This document shows positions 58,210 through 64,000 of a stretch of DNA of 64,000 bases, piece by piece. How positions within the stretch are numbered: the stretch's first letter is position 1; each line of letters opens with the position of its first letter. The notes beneath the pieces were generated by a model. The model saw nothing but the letters and a program-made list of their open reading frames with translations. It was not told where the DNA came from and did not search any database. A program made the position numbers and the translations under genes. The stretch is from Proteus vulgaris (GTDB taxonomy: Bacteria; Pseudomonadota; Gammaproteobacteria; Enterobacterales; Enterobacteriaceae): NCBI RefSeq assembly GCF_023100685.1, contig NZ_CP090064.1, forward strand, positions 3,348,001-3,412,000. The letters are read 5' to 3'.

Positions 58210-59475
58210 TTAAGCGTCGATGCCTAATTCTTCTGCCAATGCAACAATCGCTTTTTCAAAGCAACCTAAAGGTGCGCGTACAGTACCTGCACCAATCTGG
58301 CCAACACCCGGCTCTTTATGTGCAATACCCGTGTTAATCAGCGGGGTAATGCCCGTTTCAACAACGCGACGAGCATCTAATCCTAAACATGCACCTTGGA
58401 AATCCCAAGTTGGAATTTGCAACATCATGTTACGAGCAAGGTAGATCTCAGCCATTTCTTCAGTCACTTCACGTGCTGCATCCATACCACCTGATGCACC
58501 AACAAAGCGTGTTACACCCGGAGCTGCAACCATTGCTGCGCCACCAATACCGAAAGTTTCAGTAATCGCACTGTCACCGATATCTGGATTTGCATCTGCT
58601 TGACTAAAACCAGAGAAGAACAGACCTTGTGGTGTATTTACTGGGGCAGTAAACCATTGGTCGCCCATTCCACTGATTTTGATACCAAAGTTGCTACCAT
58701 TACGGGTCATAACGGTAACGATAGTGCCTTGTTTGATTTGAGCACCTGCATCCATCGCAGCTTTACAGTAAGCCATTGCTAAGTTCAGGAAGAACTGATC
58801 TGTAATGCTCAGGAATTTAGTCACTTTTGTGATTTCAGCATCTTCAAAATCTAATGTACTTAATACTGGAGCTAATTGACGCAGTAACAGGGCTGAAGCT
58901 GCGATATTACGTTGGTGGAATTCATCACCCATAGTAATTGCCTGCCCCATAATTGCAGTCAGATCGATACCATCTTCAAACGTTGCTATTGCGGCTTTTA
59001 ATACTGGCGCTAAGCTATTTTGCATCCAATGTAGACGCTCTTGCACATCTGGGCCGTAAGCACCAAAACGCATCACTTTGCCGATGCCTTCGTTCATGTT
59101 GCAGTAAGCGTAGTTACCGTGAATGTGGTTTTTAATCACCAACATTGGCATATGAGCAGAAGTAATACCGCCCATTGGGCCTACTGCATTTACGTTGTGG
59201 CAAGGAATAAACTCAATTTCACCCGCTTCTAACATCGCTAATGCTTGTTCTTCAGTTTCTGCCCAGCCTTCAAATAAAGAAGCACCGATACATGCACCGC
59301 GAACAGGACCACTCATTTCACCCCAAGTTACAGGAGGACCTGCATGAAGTAATTTTTTGCCTGTTTCTAAAGCCGGTACAACTTCTTTTGCTAAGTTAAC
59401 ATCACACCAGTGAGGACGGGCTTCACGGATACGTTCGATAACTGCTTCATTCGCTTGTTCGATAGTTGAATACAT
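58210..59475 (-). CDS. ylbE: DUF1116 protein, AllG/YlbE subunit of oxamic transcarbamylase
   Basis: A 421-residue DUF1116 protein, the length of E. coli YlbE (about 419). Conserved glycine-rich segments include PVTWGEMSGPVRGACIGASL in part, CHNVNAVGPMGGITSAHMP, MTRNGSNFGIKISGMGD and GIAHKEPGVGQIGAGTV. It starts 12 bases after fdrA. The family is the presumed transferase core with FdrA, though individual catalytic residues are not established to my knowledge. Confidence 0.9.
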   Translation of the reverse strand: MYSTIEQANEAVIERIREARPHWCDVNLAKEVVPALETGKKLLHAGPPVTWGEMSGPVRGACIGASLFEGWAETEEQALAMLEAGEIEFIPCHNVNAVGPMGGITSAHMPMLVIKNHIHGNYAYCNMNEGIGKVMRFGAYGPDVQERLHWMQNSLAPVLKAAIATFEDGIDLTAIMGQAITMGDEFHQRNIAASALLLRQLAPVLSTLDFEDAEITKVTKFLSITDQFFLNLAMAYCKAAMDAGAQIKQGTIVTVMTRNGSNFGIKISGMGDQWFTAPVNTPQGLFFSGFSQADANPDIGDSAITETFGIGGAAMVAAPGVTRFVGASGGMDAAREVTEEMAEIYLARNMMLQIPTWDFQGACLGLDARRVVETGITPLINTGIAHKEPGVGQIGAGTVRAPLGCFEKAIVALAEELGIDA

Positions 59476-59487
59476 ATCTGCAATTCC

Positions 59488-61155
59488 TTATTTCAATTTC
59501 TTTAATATTTCAGCCAGTTTTTTATTACCACCTGCGACAGGTGCCCACTGATAATGCACAACAGGAGTCCCACTTGATTGCAGATCATCTGCAAAACTAC
59601 GTAGACCGGCGTTGATCACGGAGATCCCGTTAAGCAGTGGTGACACTTCAGCATGTGCTTCTGCTGGATGTGGCTGGATTAATTCTTTTGCTAATAAAAC
59701 CGCTTCTGGCAACGTATCCATGACAATAATGCCCGCTTCTTTTAGCTGTTTTTGCTGTTCGCTACGGTTTTGCGGATCGTCTTCAGTACCAGTAATGGTT
59801 GCGATGGTGATTAATGGATTGGCTTCGCCACGTTTTTCATTCAGTTTTTTGATTTCTTGAATTAACGCACCGGCAGGATCTTGAGTTGCACCATAACCAA
59901 TAACAAAATCAACCAGTAACACGCCAGCTTCTGTTTTATTGCTTAGCTCACTGATAAATTTGTTACGTGTAGATGGGTCAATCATTGGGTGTGGTTTACC
60001 CTGTGTATAAAAATCATCACCCATATCGATGATTTTGTGACCATCAGCATCTAGCATTGTGCCTTGTTTATGCTCGTTATCGACTTCAACATTAAGTTTT
60101 TCAGATAACAACATGGCGCATTCAGCCGCTAGCGTACCACCGGCATAAAGACCAATGATTTTCTTACCTGTAACTTTTGGTAATTCCGCTGCGATATCTT
60201 CAACACGCGCTAGTTCAGCCGCAATGCGCGCCGTTTCATCTAACGTGCGAGTAAAATAGATATTGTCGTCTTGGAATTTCTCAGGTGTTGTTCCTAAGAA
60301 TTGCGCCACAATCGGTTTATTATGGCGTTTCATTTCAGCAATAATTTTTTGGCGAACCGCTGGCGCTGGTGGCTTAGAAACAAAAGCAATAACACGCGTA
60401 TTAGGATCTGCCGCTAGCATATTGATAGCAGTAATTGCACTGATACCACCAATTTGCTCTGTTAAATCACGACCACCTAGGCCAATTGAATGAGAAATAC
60501 CTTGGCGTTGTAAAACGATTTGAGAGGTAATTTCTTGAATACCCGTACCTGATGCGCCAACAATACCAATAGAGCCTTTAGGTGCAATGTTAGCGAAAGC
60601 AAGAGGTGCACCTGCAATATTTGCAGTACCACAGTCAGGCCCCATCACAATCAGACCTTTTGCTGCTGCTTTTTCTTTTAGTGCTTTTTCATCTGCAATA
60701 GAGACATTGTCAGAGAACAGCATGACGTTACAACCATCTTCTAAGCCCGTGTCAGCCAATTCCGCGGCATATTCACCAGCAATAGAGATAAGTAACATAT
60801 TGGCATTAGTGCTTTTTTGTTTAGCGGTACGCCAGCTACGTACTGTCGTTAATTTGTTACCGCCTTTCTGGCCACTTGCAATTTCAGCTAATGCTTCTTC
60901 TAAAGCAGTAGAAATCATATCGATAATGGCAGGATCGTCTGATTCTGCTTTAATCGAAACACAAATGTCATTCGGCGTTGCTTCGTTAAACATGTCATGC
61001 CAAAAGCCGGTGACATCAAGAAGAGATTTATTCGCTGGTGTTCCCATCATGACGGAAATTTCTTCCACCTCTGGGGCTTCACTTAATTTTCGGGAAATAA
61101 TCATCAGGCTAACTGAATCCTGAAAGCTCCCTTTTTTAATAAAAGCATGGATCAT
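59488..61155 (-). CDS. fdrA: FdrA (AllF) subunit of oxamic transcarbamylase
   Basis: A 555-residue protein, exactly the size of E. coli FdrA. It is built like a succinyl-CoA synthetase alpha chain: an acyl-CoA-synthetase-like Rossmann part with GPDCGTANIAG and GIVGASGTGIQEITS, then a second ligase-like domain (LLVDFVIGYG). It is the first gene of the operon, behind AAGGATATC, and its spacer holds a palindrome and a CRP-type site. The original FdrA name (suppression of an ftsH phenotype) says nothing about the enzyme role. Confidence 0.92.
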   Translation of the reverse strand: MIHAFIKKGSFQDSVSLMIISRKLSEAPEVEEISVMMGTPANKSLLDVTGFWHDMFNEATPNDICVSIKAESDDPAIIDMISTALEEALAEIASGQKGGNKLTTVRSWRTAKQKSTNANMLLISIAGEYAAELADTGLEDGCNVMLFSDNVSIADEKALKEKAAAKGLIVMGPDCGTANIAGAPLAFANIAPKGSIGIVGASGTGIQEITSQIVLQRQGISHSIGLGGRDLTEQIGGISAITAINMLAADPNTRVIAFVSKPPAPAVRQKIIAEMKRHNKPIVAQFLGTTPEKFQDDNIYFTRTLDETARIAAELARVEDIAAELPKVTGKKIIGLYAGGTLAAECAMLLSEKLNVEVDNEHKQGTMLDADGHKIIDMGDDFYTQGKPHPMIDPSTRNKFISELSNKTEAGVLLVDFVIGYGATQDPAGALIQEIKKLNEKRGEANPLITIATITGTEDDPQNRSEQQKQLKEAGIIVMDTLPEAVLLAKELIQPHPAEAHAEVSPLLNGISVINAGLRSFADDLQSSGTPVVHYQWAPVAGGNKKLAEILKKLK

Positions 61156-61235
61156 TATGATATCCTTAACGCATTTAATATATGTAACAGCACATATCTA
61201 TTTGCATTTCGTTTTTTTGATAATAAGAAGCCTAT

Positions 61236-61255
61236 TTGCTTAAACTGTTAAGCAA
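61236..61255. promoter_or_regulatory. 20-base palindrome upstream of fdrA
   Basis: TTGCTTAA ACTG TTAAGCAA has perfect 8-base arms, about 80 bases upstream of the fdrA start. It is a likely operator for the operon's regulator, perhaps the AllS-like protein, though its target motif is not known to me. Confidence 0.6.
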
Positions 61256-61327
61256 TATAAATAAATGTCTGATTTATTAATTTTGAATCTCTGCGTATAA
61301 ACATACTGAAGAAATATCGAAATGTAG

Positions 61328-61343
61328 AGTGATTGAAGTCACA
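61328..61343 (-). promoter_or_regulatory. CRP site upstream of fdrA
   Basis: Read toward fdrA it is TGTGA-N6-TCACT, nine of ten consensus positions. Its distance of about 180 bases from the start codon would suit a promoter starting near 61270. The rest of the spacer (61156-61640) is AT-rich and without a gene. Confidence 0.7.
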
Positions 61344-61643
61344 CTTATTTATTGTAAAAAATTTTTATTTAATCGGATGATATTTATTAAATAAATTATG
61401 ATGAGGAAAGTTTATTAATTCAGAGATAAAACCAAAAATAGAAAGGTAAAATTTAACGGATAATAAACAAAACAATAGTGATAAAAATCATATAAAACAA
61501 TAGGAAATAAAAGTAAAGCAACATTTCGATAACATACAACATTAAATCATTATTATCAACGATTAAAAATAAACTCTCTTTTAACTCTATTTTTAGAATT
61601 TAACGCCTAACTTAAATTATATTTATTATTATATAAAAACAGG

Positions 61644-61670
61644 AAAGGCCTCATATTTAATAAGGCCTTT
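61644..61670. terminator. Hairpin downstream of the YceI-family gene
   Basis: AAAGGCCT and AGGCCTTT pair across an 11-base AT loop. On the minus strand a CC separates the stem from TGTTTTTAT; on the plus strand TTCTATAAAAT follows. It is the likely terminator of the yceI-like gene. Confidence 0.6.
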
Positions 61671-61701
61671 TCTATAAAATAAAAATAAAATATGACTTAA
61701 T

Positions 61702-62268
61702 TTATTGCTTAATAGCTTCAACTTGAATTTTTAATGTCATATTATCCGCCATCCCTTCTTTGACCAAAAAATCCACCCCCCAATCTGAACGTTTAATGGT
61801 TGTTTTAAAATCACCACCACAGACTGGCGCATTAAACACAGGGCTTTCATAACAATTAAACTTGGTTGTTGTTAATTTAACTGGCAATGTTTTTCCTTTC
61901 ATCGTTAATAGCCCTTCAATGGATGTGGGTTTATTATCAGAGAAATACCATTTTGTTGAAGAAAACTGAATTGTTGGGTATTTATCTGCATCTAAGATAT
62001 CTGCACTTTTCACATGATTATCAAATGCCGTTAATCCCGTATTTAGTATTTTAACTGGAATAGAAACGTTTATTTTTCCTATATTCTTTTCTGGTGAGTA
62101 TGTTAAATCACCTTCAATTTCATAGAAACCACCACTGTTAGTTGAAGTCCCAAAATGATCAATGTAAAACATTGCCTTAGTATGCGTTGGTTCAAGTTTA
62201 TATTCATTAGCTTGTACTGCTGGCACAAGTAATAATGAAGATAATACGGTAGATAAAATAAATTTCAT
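61702..62268 (-). CDS. Periplasmic YceI-family lipid-binding protein
   Basis: A 188-residue secreted protein of the YceI family, a lipocalin-like barrel that binds polyisoprenoids. Signal peptide FILSTVLSSLLLVPAVQA; mature sequence with YKLEPTHTKAMFYIDHFG, HVKSADILDADKYPTIQF, TMKGKTLPVKL and KRSDWGVDFLVKEGMAD, all family blocks. It is a single gene with terminator. Members respond to base or osmotic stress in E. coli; the role here is not known. Confidence 0.9.
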   Translation of the reverse strand: MKFILSTVLSSLLLVPAVQANEYKLEPTHTKAMFYIDHFGTSTNSGGFYEIEGDLTYSPEKNIGKINVSIPVKILNTGLTAFDNHVKSADILDADKYPTIQFSSTKWYFSDNKPTSIEGLLTMKGKTLPVKLTTTKFNCYESPVFNAPVCGGDFKTTIKRSDWGVDFLVKEGMADNMTLKIQVEAIKQ

Positions 62269-62374
62269 TATAATTTCCTAATCTATTTTTTATAAAATAA
62301 TGCCCATAAAGAAAATACTTTATAGGCATTTTTAAATACAGATAATATAAAGTACAAAGAGAGTTGAGAATTAA

Positions 62375-63052
62375 TTAACGCTGAGAATCTAATATCTCGT
62401 TATTTTTTAATACATCTTGAGCTTTGCTATAGCTTTCAATTAATAATTGATAAGCTGGGAAAATTTGGGTGTATGCTTGCGCCCATTGTGCTGCATCATC
62501 ACGATTCCATGTCTTCTGAATTTCAGAAGCAACTGCTGCGGTATCCATTGGTACAACCCCAGCTTGAACGATACGAGCTAAAGTAATTTCTTCCGCCATT
62601 TTACTGTAAGTTCCTGAAGCATCAATAACTGCAAAGACTTGATAGCCCTCAGCAACAGCACTAATAGCAGGGAATGCCATACAGACACTCGTAATAGTAC
62701 CAGCAATAATTAATTGCTTTTTGCCTGTCGCTTTAACAGCCTCAACAAACTCAGGGTTATCCCATGCATTTATTTCACCTTTACGTGCAACATATTTAGC
62801 ATGTGGTGCATTTTGATGAATTTCAGGAATTAATGGGCCATTCGGACCTTGCGGTACAGAAGCTGTTGTAATAACAGGCATGTTAGCTAATGTTGCCATT
62901 TTCGCTAATACTGAAGCACGTGCTCGTAATTCAGTCATAGGCATATCACCAACCGTTTGGAATAAACCACTTTGGTGATCGATTAATAACATAACAGCAT
63001 CTTCTGGATTAATAACAGGACGTTGTCCATTAAAATTTGCTGGAGCATTCAT
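62375..63052 (-). CDS. Isochorismatase-fold (YcaC-like) hydrolase
   Basis: A 225-residue cysteine hydrolase. Visible triad regions are VMLLIDHQSGLFQ (Asp), VARKGEINAW (Lys region) and GTITSVCMAFPAISA with the nucleophile Cys. It resembles E. coli YcaC (about 208 residues), whose substrate is undefined, with an extended C-terminus. It is divergent from a pirin gene; isochorismatase-fold and pirin genes are often neighbours under a LysR regulator, though none is seen here. Confidence 0.85.
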   Translation of the reverse strand: MNAPANFNGQRPVINPEDAVMLLIDHQSGLFQTVGDMPMTELRARASVLAKMATLANMPVITTASVPQGPNGPLIPEIHQNAPHAKYVARKGEINAWDNPEFVEAVKATGKKQLIIAGTITSVCMAFPAISAVAEGYQVFAVIDASGTYSKMAEEITLARIVQAGVVPMDTAAVASEIQKTWNRDDAAQWAQAYTQIFPAYQLLIESYSKAQDVLKNNEILDSQR

Positions 63053-63210
63053 TTATTTATTCCTTTTAATTAATAAATATTGATTATTAACTAAGTTAAG
63101 GAGAAATATTAAAAAATGATATCTTTATATCGATTTCCCTCGTTGTAATAAACAATAGTCAATTAATTAAAATATCGATAGAGTCAATTATGATAAACAC
63201 TATTCCAAAA

Positions 63211-63243
63211 ATAGAACACTGAAACATATTATTATTGTTCTAT
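63211..63243. repeat. Inverted repeat between the hydrolase and pirin genes
   Basis: ATAGAAC and GTTCTAT form 7-base perfect arms separated by 19 bases in the divergent spacer. They could be half-sites for a regulator shared by both genes. Confidence 0.35.
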
Positions 63244-63329
63244 ATTCAGAATAATGAAATCTATTTTTAATACTACTTAAATATATTAATCACTTTAAAA
63301 TACACCTATAGAAATTTTATAGGAACATT

Positions 63330-64000
63330 ATGATGAAAAAGATTATTGGTATTTATAAAGCACCTCGTCAACATTGGGTTGGTGATGGCTTTCATGTTCG
63401 TTCACTCTTTAGTTATAGCAACCATGGTAAATATTTAAATCCATTTTTACTATTAGACCGAGCTGGGCCTACTGATTTTCCTGCATCTCAAGGCCATAAC
63501 CGAGGGGTAGGTGAACATCCTCACCGTGGATTTGAAACAGTGACCATCGTTTACAAAGGTGAGGTTGCACATCATGATTCAACGGGTGAAGGCGGTGTTA
63601 TTGGTCCCGGAGATGTCCAATGGATGACTGCGGCATCGGGTATTTTGCATCAAGAATACCATTCTGATGCTTTTACCAAAGAAGGTGGTGTATTAGATAT
63701 GGTGCAATTATGGGTTAATCTCCCATCAGATGCCAAATCAGCACCTGCTGGTTATCAATTACTGAAAGAAAGTGCGATCCCTGTATTGCCTTTATCTGAT
63801 AATGCAGGGCTGCTTCGCGTTATTGCAGGGGATTATCACGATACGAAAGGCGCAGCAAAAACCTTTTCGCCTGTTGATGTATGGGATATTCAATTAAAGA
63901 GTGCAAAATCGACCACATTACTAACGAAAAAAGATCGTTATGTTGGTTTAGTGGTTTTACATGGCAGTGTTTATCTTGATAATCAAACCCAATTACAAAC
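63330..64000 (+). CDS. Pirin-family protein, truncated by the window end
   Basis: An open frame of 223 codons runs off the right edge. The start is ATG 63330 or the adjacent ATG 63333, behind AGGAA. The pirin cupin motifs are present: GEHPHRGFETVTIVYKGEV and ILHQEYH, which hold the metal-binding His-His-His-Glu set. PGDVQWMTAASG lies between them. Several pirins have quercetinase activity; the substrate here is unknown. Usual length is 230-290 residues, so most of the gene is seen. Confidence 0.88.
   Translation, partial: MMKKIIGIYKAPRQHWVGDGFHVRSLFSYSNHGKYLNPFLLLDRAGPTDFPASQGHNRGVGEHPHRGFETVTIVYKGEVAHHDSTGEGGVIGPGDVQWMTAASGILHQEYHSDAFTKEGGVLDMVQLWVNLPSDAKSAPAGYQLLKESAIPVLPLSDNAGLLRVIAGDYHDTKGAAKTFSPVDVWDIQLKSAKSTTLLTKKDRYVGLVVLHGSVYLDNQTQLQ

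Noticed and set aside
60587..61123. 178-codon plus-strand ORF opposite fdrA
   Set aside because: Antisense to a conserved gene that matches FdrA over its full length; no ribosome site or recognisable domain.

Overview
The window is AT-rich chromosomal DNA (G+C in the high 30s, judged by eye) from an enterobacterium. Its proteins are close to, but clearly diverged from, their E. coli counterparts. Gene content and order (folD, cysS, ppiB, lpxH, purEK, speF, ybbAP/tesA, copA, ushA, gsk, hemH, adk, htpG) together with the base composition point to Proteus or a near relative in the Morganellaceae. An inducible-type ornithine decarboxylase fits Proteus mirabilis. The species call is inference.

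Layout. 1-1141 is the end of a genomic island or prophage remnant abutting the 3' end of tRNA-Arg(UCU): a partial unknown gene, a frameshifted methyltransferase and an AlpA-type regulator. 1142-40040 is a conserved backbone in the E. coli order: argU, folD, ybcJ, cysS<>ppiB-lpxH, purE-purK, ybbP-ybbA<>tesA-ybbO-cnoX-qmcA-ybbJ, cueR<>copA, chiX sRNA, ybaP-ybaK, ushA<>fsr, ybaL, gsk, hemH, adk, htpG. Lineage-specific genes interrupt it: an orphan fruK with a Cra-type promoter, a small membrane protein, an MFS transporter, ynaI, speF, a trimeric autotransporter adhesin and a Wzz/FepE O-antigen length regulator. 40191-64000 is more mosaic: two orphan solute-binding proteins, purT, rarD, a sucrose (csc) locus lacking a permease, an orphan LuxR-type regulator with a degenerate receiver, a three-gene phospholipid-synthesis cluster, a CPBP protease, an oxalurate/oxamate (allFGHK-type) operon with an AllS-like regulator and its own MFS carrier, a YceI protein, an isochorismatase-fold hydrolase and a truncated pirin gene.

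Functional links. Copper: CueR acts on a 19-bp-spacer promoter driving copA. copA encodes four N-terminal metal-binding domains and contains a CCCAAAA slippery site followed by a strong predicted pseudoknot, so one gene probably makes both the pump and a three-domain copper-binding protein. Purines: purEK and purT each have a PurR-type box, and gsk and adk lie nearby. Sugar: fruK keeps a near-consensus Cra operator, but fruB seems reduced to a 29-codon remnant; cscK/cscA/cscR share a divergent region with two matching operators. Oxalurate: fdrA-ylbE-ylbF-allK-MFS form one operon with a CRP-type site and a perfect palindrome upstream.

The strongest observation is the copA programmed frameshift signal. 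Others worth a second look are the chiX homologue, the vestigial fruB, the free-standing oxalurate module moved away from its E. coli position, and the cytosolic ModA-like protein paired with a periplasmic binding protein.
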